Of a DNA stretch of 64,000 nt, positions 31,260-43,005 are shown one piece after another. The notes under the pieces were generated by a model. The model was not told where the DNA came from and searched no databases. It worked only from the letters and a program-made list of their open reading frames with translations. Position 1 is the first letter of the stretch. Each line of letters begins with the position of its first letter. A program made the position numbers and the translations under genes. This DNA comes from Agaricus subrufescens (Eukaryota; Basidiomycota; Agaricomycetes; Agaricales; Agaricaceae): contig CM057059.1 in assembly GCA_029945375.1 (NCBI GenBank), positions 372,001 to 436,000 on the forward strand. The letters run 5' to 3'.

Positions 31260-32368
31260 TTAACTTGAGCTTCGTAGAAAAATTTCCATAATTCTTGAGA
31301 TTGTATGAGGTAGAAGCTGATGGATGTTTGTGGAAATCGATAGCGTAATTGAGAATTATTTTAGAACTAAATCTTTATGCACCCCTATCTCTCAGGGAGG
31401 GCTCTGAAAGTTTGTCAAGTCATCATTTAGGTTCGCAAGTTCAAGGTCTAGCACTGGATTTATTTCGTGAAGTGTGTCTGAATCAACTTGTTATGGCCAT
31501 ATTTTCTGACTCTAGATCTGGATTTACTTAAATCTATAGGCTGGCACAGTTACTACAGAAACTTTAGAAGTTACGACTGCTCACGTACAATAGGAATATG
31601 GTAGAATTCAACTCGGCAGCGTCCCAGGATCCGTGTGAAGTTTTGAAAACTACGAGTATTTCATAAACTCTCGGAGGTGGGCCCAACGGACTAACGTTTG
31701 ACTACGACGCATGCGCAGGCGGCTCAGGTGACAACAGCAGTATGGCATTGGCCGCCGCCGCCGGATGTCCGTGTGCGTCGTACAAGATTCAAACATTTGT
31801 CTCCGTCAACACGTACTTGAGATCATTTTGATCACACTTTCCCTTCCATGTGTCTATAAGTCTCTTATTCTAGCCAGTGTCAGAGCCATTAATTAATGGA
31901 ACCATCCCATTGAGATCTCTCACAGTGAACAGGTAAAGAAACAAAGTTTTCAGAGTACTCCCGAGTGACTAACAAAGAAGTCCCTTTGATTTTCAAAATT
32001 TCCCGATCGCACAAAGTGAACAAAGGAATTTTACGCCTGCTTGGCCATTTTTGGTCTTAGTTTATTTCCGGTTCCCTCATCTCCGTGGCTATTTTCGTTA
32101 CCACTATTATGCGTTCGGCAACTCAATGCCTCCACAGCCTGAGTCACCCCTTGAGCCGCACTGATTGCGTCAGCCTGTGGCTTCCGCAAACCTGCCGCAA
32201 ACTACTGCCTACGGTTCGCAAATCGGGCCGCTTTCTGTACATTCAGATCCTTCGCAAAATCGAGAATATTTGCTTCCGAATGGGCTATATAAGAGGTTGA
32301 AACGTATGTAGAGAGGCATCTCTTCCTTTCATTTTAACAGCACCCATAGTCTCATCCCTTCCCTTTCA
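31260..32368. other. AKR2-AKR3 intergenic region
   Basis: 1.1 kb with no gene seen. The last 100 bp should contain the AKR3 promoter; a TATATAAG-like sequence lies near 32286. Confidence 0.5.
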
Positions 32369-34120
32369 ATGCCTAAAAAACCGATTTCGTATGGTGAGTG
32401 AATTACAATAGTTAATTATCAGCCCTTAATGAATATTACACAGTTCGACTGGGAAACTCAGGCCTGAAGGTCTCCAAGCTTATCCTAGGCTGCATGTCAT
32501 ATGGTGATTCCCGCTGGAATCCGTGGGTAATCGATGACGAGGACGAGGTTACTCGTCATATCAAAATTGCGTTAGTCCTTTTATGCACGTCAAATGTTCA
32601 GTAACCCTTATTATCGAATTAGCTATGATGCTGGAATCCAAACCTTTGATACCGCAAACGTGAGTCTCCCACTGGTATATTCGATTCATATGCTATAGAC
32701 TGGGGGTATTAGGTCTACTCCAATGGGGCCTCTGAGGTTCTCCTTGGGAAAGCTATCAAGAAGCTCAATCTCCCCCGCGATGAGATCGTGGTTATGACCA
32801 AGGTTTGTGCAAATTCGCAAATTTCATTTTCTATCGATTCACTGACGTCTTTCTAGTTGTGGACTACTGTTGGGCGAGAGCCAGACACGAACTTTTACTC
32901 GAGTGGCCTCAATCCGGATGAAGAAGGTTACGTCAATCAACACGGTTTAAGCAGAAAGGTAGGCAACAGCAATATGAGCCTGGCAAGTACTCACCAACAT
33001 TTGCAACTACTAGCACATCTTCGAGGCTGTCAAACACAGTCTGGAGAGACTTCAACTGGACTATGTCGACTTATTGCAATGTACGCCATTGCCATCGTCG
33101 TTTGTCATGAGCCGTATTAAACATGATTTATAGGCCATCGTTTTGATAAAGAGACACCTATCGAAGAAACCGTATGTATCGTCCATAGTTACCACACTCG
33201 ATCCTCATTTGTCTGTCAGATGCAAGCGCTCCATGATGTCGTCAAGGCTGGGTATGCCCGATACATTGGCATGAGTTCTTGCTATGCTTGGCAATGTGAG
33301 TTGTGAAACTTCGCTTCGGGGAGACTTCTCACTTATATCATGTTATCTTCTAGTCCAAGCCATGCAAAGTATGCGTTTTTCCCATTCGTCCCTAGCGTAC
33401 CGGCGCCTGATCTTTTCAACTCTGCAGACTATGCCATTGCGAACAAGCTCACTCCGTTCATTTCGATGCAGAATCATTATAACCTTGTTTACCGTGAAGA
33501 GGAACATGAAATGATTCCTATTCTTCAGGTGCGCGTGTCTGCTTATTCTGGCCGGCCAGTACATGACCAGTGGTCTCTCCCCCCAAAAAACAGCATTTCG
33601 GCATGGGTTCTATCCCGTGGTCCCCCTTGGCACGTGGTCTTCTGACCCGTCCATTGCAAAAGAGCAAGGATACTACACGGGGTCAGATGGACTGGTTCGT
33701 ATCCAGATATTCTAATGCTCGTGGAACGGAAGAAATTGTCAACCGGTGTGTATTTGGTGACATATCCTTTTAGAGCTAGAAGCTGAACCACGACCAGAGT
33801 TGAGGAGATAGCCAAGAAGCGTGGTATTTCAATGGCTCAAGTTGCCGTTGCTTGGTCATTATCTAAAGAGGGTTCGTTGCCAAAAACTATCAATGTCGTT
33901 GAGAATGGGAAATTAAAATGATTTACAGTGGTTTCTGCGCCTATTATTGGGTCAACCTCAGTCAAGAATCTTGAAGATACTATTGGTATGTACTTATGTG
34001 TTATGCATTTGTTCAGCTATTGATAAATTCACAGCGGGTGCGAGTGTTGTCCTTACTCCCGAGGAGATTAAATATCTTGAGGAACCCTACAAGGCACAAG
34101 ACGTCCTTGGTCATTTGTAG
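32369..34120 (+). CDS. AKR3: intact aldo/keto reductase (versiconal hemiacetal acetate reductase-like)
   Basis: Fourteen exons: 32369-32393, 32444-32570, 32623-32659, 32713-32802, 32857-32958, 33014-33080, 33134-33171, 33220-33295, 33354-33368, 33428-33528, 33594-33745, 33798-33871, 33929-33985 and 34035-34120. They total 1047 nt (348 residues), normal for the family. It is a cytosolic NADPH-dependent carbonyl reductase of the (beta/alpha)8-barrel AKR superfamily; the substrate is unknown. The catalytic tetrad is visible as D60 and Y65 (TFDTANVYSNG), K93 (VVMTK) and H151 (QCHRFD). Cofactor-side motifs SIPWSPLARG and VSAPIIGSTSVKNLED are present. The resemblance to versiconal hemiacetal acetate reductases is from recalled family motifs, not a search. 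It is one of five tandem or inverted copies. No biosynthetic cluster genes are visible nearby, so a role in secondary metabolism is not implied. Confidence 0.93.
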
Positions 34121-34805
34121 GCCCAAACTTTGGGGTGTGTCCTGGGGAAGTATAGAATTAGCATACCTCTGAATAGTAAGACAGTAGACACAGAAACTAT
34201 TTATGTATTGCTTCTCATCTCACCGTCGTGGATAGAAGCGAAAACCTTCGGCCGACTATTTATAGCAGCCCGGAACCGAAACTGCGTATACCAGTTGATG
34301 ATCGATCTCTGATCAATATACATGATCTACAACTTTATTCCATCACACCACCCAGTCTGAGCAAACTGCGCAACCTCCAGCAATCAGTGTAATACGCGGA
34401 CGTGTAATGTTTGAATCTCTTCTCCTTTTCGCTCTTACATTTTCCGTACGATATGGTACGCGTAACCCTGTTTCCCTACAAGAACACCATTGCAAACACT
34501 TTTCACCTCAGCATGGCTATAAGGTGCTCGTTTCGTAGGTCTTTAAGCTGTCAATTAGGAGAAATTATAGCTATCTCTGTTACAACCGGCATACCAGCAA
34601 CGGGTTTATGACTTCACATGTGCCGTGCCAGTTGAGTCTTATGAACCCAGTCCGTCGGGCACTACTCCATAATCCTGGTTTGATTTATCAGAACGCTTCT
34701 TGATTCGAGTGAATTATTTAAAAGAGAGGAAAAGCATGAGAATTGCCTACGGTATTTCTCTTTCTTCCATTTTAACAGCGCTGATATCCCATCCCGTTTT
34801 TTTCA
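34121..34805. other. AKR3-AKR4 intergenic region
   Basis: 685 bp of AT-rich sequence. No other gene was seen; presumed AKR4 promoter at the right end. Confidence 0.5.
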
Positions 34806-36573
34806 ATGCCAAAAAAGCCGATTTCGTATGGTGGGTGAGATGGATTGGTCAACCAAGAATAACATTTCAACCCAAACTCGTGCTGTTATACTTAGTTCGA
34901 CTGGGCAAATCAGGACTGAAGATCTCGAAGATCATCTTGGGTTGTATGTCATATGGTGATTCTCGCTGGAGTAAATGGGTTATCGATGATGAGGAAGAGG
35001 TTTTCCGTCATATCAAAATAGCGTCAGTGCCAGTTCATTTCTCTGTTGCACCTAGTAATGCTCACGCGAGACGATCCTGCCTTCCATATTAGATATGATG
35101 CGGGAATTCAGACATTTGATACCGCAAACGTACGCCTCCCGCTTGCGTATATAAGTTTTACACTCTAAATTAGATTTCTCAAGGCCTATTCAAATGGTGC
35201 TTCTGAGGTTCTTCTCGGAAAAGCTATCAAGAAGCTTGATCTTCCACGCGATGAGATTGTGGTTATGACAAAGGCTTGTACAAATTTCATCTCTCATCGT
35301 TTGACTGACAATTTCACAGCTTTGGAGTACTGTCGGGCGGGAGCCTGGCACGAATTTCTACTCAAATGGCCTCAATCCAGATGAAGAGGGGTACATTAAT
35401 CAACATGGCTTAAGCAGGAAGGTGGGCGGACACACCACGAATTCAGAATGTGCATGTTTCTCTGACTCCATTATTAGCATATTTTCGAGTCTGTCAAGCA
35501 TAGTCTCGAGAGACTCCAGCTTGATTATATTGACTTGTTGCAGTGTACGCTGCAGTCATTGTCACTTATTCTGCTTTACTTAACCTTTACTTGTAGGCCA
35601 TCGCTTTGACTATGAGACACCTATTAAGGAGACAGTACGTACGGTCCACGATTGACTATGCCTAATCCTCATCTATCTTTCTAGATGCAGGCGCTCCATG
35701 ATGTTGTCCAGGCTGGACATGTGCGCTACATCGGTATGAGTTCGTGCTATGCCTGGCAGTGTGAGTCTTGGTACCTCAGCCCATACATACTTTTTATTCA
35801 CATTGAGTCGTTTTCTAGTTCATGCTATGCAAAGTATGCTTCTTCTAATTAATCGTCCCGCGTAATGTCTAACACTCGGCAGACTATGCCATTGCGAACA
35901 AGTTCACACCGTTCATTTCCATGCAAAACCATTACAGCCTTATTTACCGCGAGGATGAACGTGAAATGATGCCTACTCTCAAGGTGGGCCGTTTGATCTT
36001 TGCTGTCTCTGTGTACATGATGAATCTCACCAGAGGATAGTATTTTGGCGTTGGCTCCATCCCATGGTCTCCTTTGGGACGTGGCCTTCTAACACGTCCA
36101 ATGCAACAGAGCAGGGACACTGCACGAGGTCAAGTCGAGCACTTTTTGCCTAGATACACTGGTGCCGGTGGGACGAATGAAATTGTGGATAGGTGGGCAC
36201 TTGAAACACATATCTCTGATTCATGAGTCTAAAATTGTGACCAGAGTTGAAGAGGTTGCCAAGAAAAGAGGTATTTCAATGGCTCAAGTTGCCGTTGCTT
36301 GGACTCTGTCTAAAGAGGGTGAGCTTGCGATTATGATGGTTTTAAACATGAATGCTTAGTGTGTATGATGCATAGTGGTTTCTGCGCCCATTGTTGGAAC
36401 GACTTCAGTCAAGAATCTTGAGGATATCATTGGTAGTTATCTGTTGAATATGTGCGAGTATGTTTCGTTATTGATGGATTTTTACAGCGGGTGCGAATGT
36501 TGTCCTCACTCCTCAGGAGATCAAGTATCTTGAGGAGCCGTACCAGGCGCAAGCTATCATTGGTCATCTGTAG
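34806..36573 (+). CDS. AKR4: intact aldo/keto reductase
   Basis: It has the same 14-exon plan as AKR3, starting MPKKPISY at 34806 and ending TAG at 36571-36573. Every exon I checked (2 and 4-14) stays open. The catalytic motifs are TFDTANAYSNGASE (Asp and Tyr), VVMTK (Lys) and QCHRFDYET (His); the region GRGLLTRPMQQSRDTARGQ is typical of this array. After exon 4 the donor is AAG|GCTTGT (GC at 35274-35275) where the other copies have AAG|GTTTGT, so one intron is GC-AG. About 165 bp separate its stop from the RSE1 start, so the RSE1 promoter must be short or overlap the AKR4 3' region. Substrate unknown. Confidence 0.92.
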
Positions 36574-36738
36574 ACCAAATTTACGACTGCGTCCGGGAGT
36601 TGACAAGCTAGTAATACTCGCATTCCTTGTCAATGTTGTAGTTCCAATACATAATTTCGGAGGGTGTTGCCAAACAAAAGTCAACAGGGCTGCCGTTTGC
36701 TGACCGCTGCAGAGAATTGTCTGCCAGTGCCAGTCCCC

Positions 36739-39700
36739 ATGCACCTCTACAATCTTACGCTCCAGCCGCCCACTGCTGTGACTCAGGCTGTCGTAGGCAA
36801 TTTTTCTGGTGCTAGACAACAGGAAATCATCGTCTCCCATGGCACGCGCCTCGAACTCCTCCGGCCAGACCCTCAGACCGGCAAGGTCGTGACCGTGATT
36901 GCCACGGACGTCTTTGGTTCTATCCGGGCACTCGCCTCCTTCAGGCTGACAGGTGCAACCAAGGGTGAGCACCCTGTACGTATCTTTTTTTCGCCATGTC
37001 TTTGACCTTTCTGTTTTCTCAGACTACGCCATCCTAGGATCGGACTCTGGTCGCATAATCATCCTAGAATATGACACCAAGACGAGTAGCTTCATGAAAC
37101 TGCACCAGGAAACATTCGGAAAGTCTGGTGCACGTCGAATCGTTCCTGGTCAATACCTTGCCACAGACCCCAAGGGACGCAGCGTGATGATCGCTGCTAT
37201 GGAAAAGGCTAAACTTGTCTACATTCTAAACCGTGACGCGGCTGCCAACTTGACCATCTCGTCCCCGCTAGAGGCACACAAAAACTCGTCTATTATCCAC
37301 CATATAGTTGGGCTAGATGTTGGGTTCGAGAACCCTGTGTTTGCGGCGCTCGAAGTGGATTATTCAGAGTCAGATCAAGACCCTACGGGAGAGGCGTTCA
37401 ACAAGGCAGAAAAGGTGTGTCAAATTAAGTACACATGTACAATGAATTGACCTTGAATTAGATGCTGACGTATTACGAACTTGACCTTGGTTTGAATCAC
37501 GTCGTTCGCAAATGGAGCGAGCCCACGGATCCACGTGCAAATCTCCTCGTACAAGTCCCCGGTGGACAACTTGCATCGTCAGACCGTTTCGATGGACCTT
37601 CTGGAGTACTTGTTTGCTGTGAAGACCATATCATCTACCGACATATGGACAGTCCTCAACATCGTGTCCCCATCCCCCGACGGCGGCATCCTCTCGAAGA
37701 TAAGGACAGGGGAGTAATAATCACTTCAGCCGTCATGCACAAAATGAAGGTAAGGACAGGTGTGTTATCCAAATTCCTTGGCTGACGCGTGCTACCCAGG
37801 GCGCATTCTTTTTCCTCCTCCAAAGCGAAGACGGTGATCTATTTAAGGTGACCATTGAACACGAAGACGAAGAGGTCAAGGCACTGAAAATCAAATATTT
37901 TGATACTGTCCCAGTTGCTTCAAGCCTCTGCATATTAAAATCAGGGTTCTTGTTCATCGCGTCAGAATTTGGTAATCAGTAAGTGTTCAATTTCTGACCC
38001 CTACTCCAGTGTCTTACTATATCTTCAGCTATCTCTACCAGTTCCAGAAGCTCGGAGACGACGATGAAGAGCCAGAGTTCAGTTCAACATCTTTCCCTTC
38101 GCTTGGAATGGCCGAGCCACAACTCGCTCTTCCCCGCGCTTACTTCAAACCTCGCCCATTAGACAACTTAGCTCTCGCTGATGAGCTCGAATCTCTCGAC
38201 CCAATCATCGACTCCAAAGTTCTTAACCTACTCCCCAACTCTGATACCCCACAAATCTTTGCTGCTTGTGGGCGCGGTGCTCGAAGTAGTCTCAGGACCC
38301 TCCGACATGGCTTGGAAGTCGAAGAGTCTGTCAGCTCGGAGCTTCCCGGTATCCCTAATGCTGTATGGACGACCAAACGTAATGAAGACGGTAAGCGAAC
38401 ATTGTCTGTACCTTTCTTGCATCCGTTTAATCCTGTTAACAGACCCATATGACTCCTATATCATCCTTTCCTTCGTTAATGGCACGCTCGTCCTCTCCAT
38501 CGGGGAAACCATTGAGGAAGTTCAGGATACTGGATTCCTTTCCTCCGCACCCACATTAGCGGTACAACAAATTGGCTCTGACGCGCTTCTTCAAGTTCAT
38601 CCGCATGGTATCCGTCACGTGCTTGCAGATCGACGCGTTAACGAATGGCGTGTCCCCTCAAATAAAACGATAGTCGCAGCAACGACGAATAAACGGCAAG
38701 TAGTCGTCGCGCTCAGCTCCGCAGAGTTGGTGTACTTTGAATTGGATCTGGATGGTCAACTGAATGAGTACCAAGACCGCAAGGCCATGGGGTCTACCGT
38801 ACTTGCACTCTCCATTGGTGAAGTTCCTGAAGGAAGACAACGAACGCCATACTTGGCTGTGGGGTGTGAGGATCAAACAGTCAGGATCATCTCCCTGGAC
38901 CCGGAGAGTACGCTTGAAACAATCAGTCTTCAAGCACTGACCGCGCCCCCGTCGGCAATTTGTATCGCGGATATGTTGGATGCCAGTATCAATAAGGCCC
39001 AACCGACGATGTTTGTGAACATCGGGCTGCAAAATGGAGTGTTACTCCGGACGGTATTGGATCCGATTAACGGGCAATTGACGGATACACGCACCAGGTT
39101 CGTTTTCTTCGGCGCGGTGGCCTTTTGTGAACCAAGTTGATATGTTTGTTAGATTTTTGGGGACGAGACCAATCAAGCTTGTGCGCGTATTGATACACAG
39201 AAATCCAGCGATCTTGGCCCTGTCATCAAGGTCATGGCTAAATTACACATACCAAAATTTCATGCACTTCACGCCCCTGATTTACGAAAATTTGGATTAT
39301 GCGTGGAGTTTCTCTGCGGAGTTGAGTCCTGAGGGTCTAATTGGTATTTCCGGGTCTGTGCTCAGGTGAGTAGCTATTGACGCCGCCTCGCAATGCGATC
39401 TGCGCTGACGCAGTTACCAGGATCTTCCATGTCCCAAGACTTGGTATCAAACTGAAACAAGATTCGATTCCGTTATCGTATACACCGAGAAAATTCATCA
39501 CGCATCCTATGAATAGCTACTTCTATCTAATTGAGGGTGACCATCATGTTATGGGCCAGGATGCTGTCGATAAAAAATTAAACGAACTGGTACGCTTCAT
39601 TGTTCGCGACCCTCGCTTGCTGTGACATGACTGACTATGTACAGCGTCAACAAAACAAGGCAATAGACCAAGAGGTTCTCAATCTGCCACCCGAGATATT

Positions 39701-40906
39701 CGGTCGACCAAGAGCACCCAATGGAACCTGGGCATCTAATATTCGTATCATCGACCCTGTGGATGGCAAAACGATGTCAGTGGTGCCGTTGGATGGGAAT
39801 GAGTCAGCGTTCTCGCTTGCTGTGGTGCCATTCAGTGCGAGGGGTAATGAATTACACTTGGTCGTGGGTACTGCTGCGGATACGAAATTGTCTCCCAGAA
39901 CGTGTTCAAGTGGTTTCTTGAGAGTATACAAATTCCTCGAGGATGGTAGACAGTTGGAGCTGGTGCATAAGGTGAGTGGCGCGCATGGACACAGCTGCCA
40001 GACGACTGATTCGGCATTAGACGGAGATTGATGATGTACCGCTTGCGCTAATGGCCTTCCAAGGAAGGCTCGTAGCTGGCGTTGGGAAGGCATTGAGGAT
40101 ATACGATATAGGGAAGAAAAAGATGCTCAGGAAAGTTGAAAACAAGGTCAGTGTCACCCTTCAAATACACATTGACTTTTTTTCTGACGTGACAAATACA
40201 GCAATTTGGCTCCGCGATTGTGACACTGTCAACACAAGGATCACGTATCCTCGTCGGTGACATGCAAGAGTCAATATACTTTGCGGTGTACAAGGCTCCT
40301 GAAAATCGTCTTCTAATTTTCGCCGATGATTCTCAGCCGCGATGGATAAGCGCGGCTACAATGGTGGATTATAACACTGTGGCCGGTGCTGATCGTTTCG
40401 GGAATGTTTTTGTCAACCGATTAGACTCAAGAGTCTCTGATCAAGTTGATGACGACCCGACGGGAGCTGGGATTCTACACGAAAAGGGGTTATTCATGGG
40501 TGCACCCCATAAAACGAAAATGATCTGTCACTTCCATGTCGGGGATCTTGTCACTTCCATACATAAGGTTTCCCTCGTTGCCGGTGGTCGCGAAGTGTTG
40601 CTATATACGGGTCTACATGGGACAATAGGTATCTTGGTACCATTCGTCACCAAGGAAGACGTAGACTTCATATCGACGTTGGAGCAACATATGCGTACAG
40701 AACAAATCAGTTTGGTTGGGAGAGATCACTTGAGTTGGAGAGGGTACTATGTCCCGGTTAAAGCGGTTGTGGACGGGGACTTATGCGAGATGTACGCCAA
40801 ATTGCCTGGGTCGAAACAAAGTGCGATTGCTGGTGAGCTGGATAGGAGCATCGGGGAAGTCTTGAAAAAGTTGGAGCAGTTGAGAGTTACGGCGAGCGGA
40901 TTTTAG
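36739..40906 (+). CDS. RSE1: Splicing factor 3B subunit 3 (SF3b130/Rse1)
   Basis: Eleven exons: 36739-36964, 37023-37414, 37462-37749, 37800-37978, 38029-38390, 38443-39097, 39153-39365, 39421-39589, 39645-39971, 40021-40146 and 40202-40906. They total 3642 nt (1213 residues), close to human SF3B3 (1217). It is a scaffold of the SF3b complex of U2 snRNP, needed for branch-site recognition in the nucleus. The start [14 protein letters not shown] and the following [18 protein letters not shown] are classic for this protein. The N-terminal MMS1-type propeller and the C-terminal CPSF_A-type region ([28 protein letters not shown]; end [11 protein letters not shown]) are visible. It is a single-copy essential gene embedded among AKR duplicates. 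Its 3' end is convergent with AKR5, 315 bp apart. Confidence 0.97.
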
Positions 40907-41221
40907 TTTGTTGTTGAGGAGAGAGATGCATGTTTTTACTGGTTATGTTCTCTTTTGTTGTAATTGCTATAACGGCTCGTAATGTATATTTGATGTGGTT
41001 ACTTTGCCTTTCAAAGCCTCATCAACCTTACTCTTACTCCAGTTAGATACCTGAATACTTGTGTTGTTTGATTCGACAAACGTTTCACAATCCACTGTAC
41101 GAGACGGGATGACAATCTTCAAATGGTTTACAGCTTTCTTTTCCCACATGTTACCGACTTTTACTTCATATACAAGAAATGCAAATTTTCGAGAATAATG
41201 GGCTTACTATCAAGTGTGAGT
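40907..41221. other. Convergent spacer RSE1-AKR5
   Basis: 315 bp between two stop codons, AT-rich, presumed to carry both polyadenylation regions. No gene was seen. Confidence 0.5.
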
Positions 41222-43005
41222 TTACATATGGCCAATGATAGATTGCGCCTTGTAGGGTTCCTCAAGATATTTAATCTCTTCAGGAGTAAGGACAACGTTA
41301 GCACCAGCTAAGATCTTATCAGCGTCCAAACAAAATCACAAATAATGAGGAGACAAATACCAATGATATCCTCAAGATTCTTGATTGAGGTCGTCCCGAC
41401 AATAGGCGCAGAAACAACTACAAGCAAATTAAACTAATTGCTTGAAGAGGCGGGACTTCGGATTGGTAAACTCACCTTCTTTAGACAAAGTCCAGGCAAC
41501 GGCAACTTGAGCCATTGAAATACCACGCTTCTTGGCTACTTCCTCGACTCTAATCAAGGCTTCAACTTCTTTTTTCAGGAATATAGTCCTCAAAATACCG
41601 ACCTATTGATGATTTCATCTGTTCCACTAACGCCTTCAAATCTAGTCAAAAACCCATCGGTCTGACCTCGTTTTGTGTCCTTGCTCTGTTGCAATGGGCG
41701 AGTCAGAAGTCCACGGCCCAAAGGAGACCATGGGATAGAGCCCACACCGAAATGCTATTATTTTTGAGGCACTCGTCGTGTGAGTGGCGGAGACAAGAAT
41801 GAAATGCATGCGCGTACCTTGAGCGTGGGCATCATTTCACGTTCTTCCTCGCGGTACAAGAGACTGTAGTGGTTCTGCATGGAAATGAATGGAGTGAGTT
41901 TGTTTGTAATGGCATAGTCTGTGAAGGTTGTATTAGATGTCAGTGAACAAGATACTGAATTGAGAGCCGCATACTCTGCATAGCGTGAACTATAAAAACA
42001 ATGGAATGTGAGTGAAGAGTCATCTCTGAGGCAGGAACTCGAAACTCACATTGCCAAGCGTGGCAAGAACTCATGCCAATGTATCGAACGTATCCTGCTT
42101 GAACGACATCGTGGAGAGCTTGCATCTAATTATAGAAGATGTCCGAGCATCAGGCGTAGTCATACTAGGCTATTATGAGCTGTACGCACAGTCTCTTCAA
42201 TAGGCGTATCGTAATCGAATCGGTGGCCTGTGAAATTTGCTTAGATGTTGGGAAAAAAAGAGAGAAGTGTAACATACATTGCAACAAGTCGACATAATCG
42301 AGTTGAAGTCTCTCGAGACTGTGTTTGACAGACTCGAAGATGTGCTGACGATCACACAAGCCAAGTAAGTGAGCCTGCACCTGTCGGATTTTTTATTGTT
42401 GTGGCCTACCTTCCTGCTCAAACCACGTTGATTAACGTAGCCTTCTTCATCTGGATTGAGGCCACTCGCGTAGAAATTTGTGTTGGGGTCTCGTCCAACA
42501 ACACTGTAAAGCTATGCATATATTAGCCATAGGTAGTGATTAAGAAGCGCAGACTCGCGAACCTTGGTCATAACTACGATTTCGTCGCGTGGGAGATTAA
42601 GCTTTTTGATAGCTTTGCCAAGGAGAACCTCAGAGGCTCCGTTGGAGTAGACCTAACATCCTTGCCTATAGCATATCGTCCGGATATATAAGTGGAAGAC
42701 TCACGTTTGCGGTATCGAATGACTGAATCCCAGCGTCGTATCTGATCAAATGATAAGGCAGTTTTTCCTAACTATGCGCAAGGACACTAACGCAATCTTA
42801 ATATGACGGAAAACCTCTTCCTCGTCATCGATCACCCACTTGTTCCAGCGGGAATCACCATAAGACATACATCCCAGGATGATCTTGGAGATCTTCAGTC
42901 CTGAATTACCCAGTCGAACTAAGTACACGAGAGGAAATAAGGTATTGCTCTATATCGTCTGACACAACATTTGCACTCACCGTACGAAACAGGCTTTTTC
43001 GGCAT
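41222..43005 (-). CDS. AKR5: intact aldo/keto reductase, inverted copy
   Basis: It starts MPKKPVSY at 43005 and ends TAA at 41224-41222, with the same 14-exon plan as AKR3 and AKR4. Motifs: SFDTANVYSNGASEVLLGKA, VVMTK, LLQCHRFDYDTPIEET, RYIGMSSCHAWQFHAMQ and GVGSIPWSPLGRGLLTRPLQQ. All exons examined are open with GT/AG introns. One residue differs from every other copy in a conserved loop (SSCH instead of SSCY). It lies on the other side of RSE1 in the opposite orientation, so the array expanded around an essential gene by an inverted duplication or ectopic copying. Substrate unknown. Confidence 0.92.
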
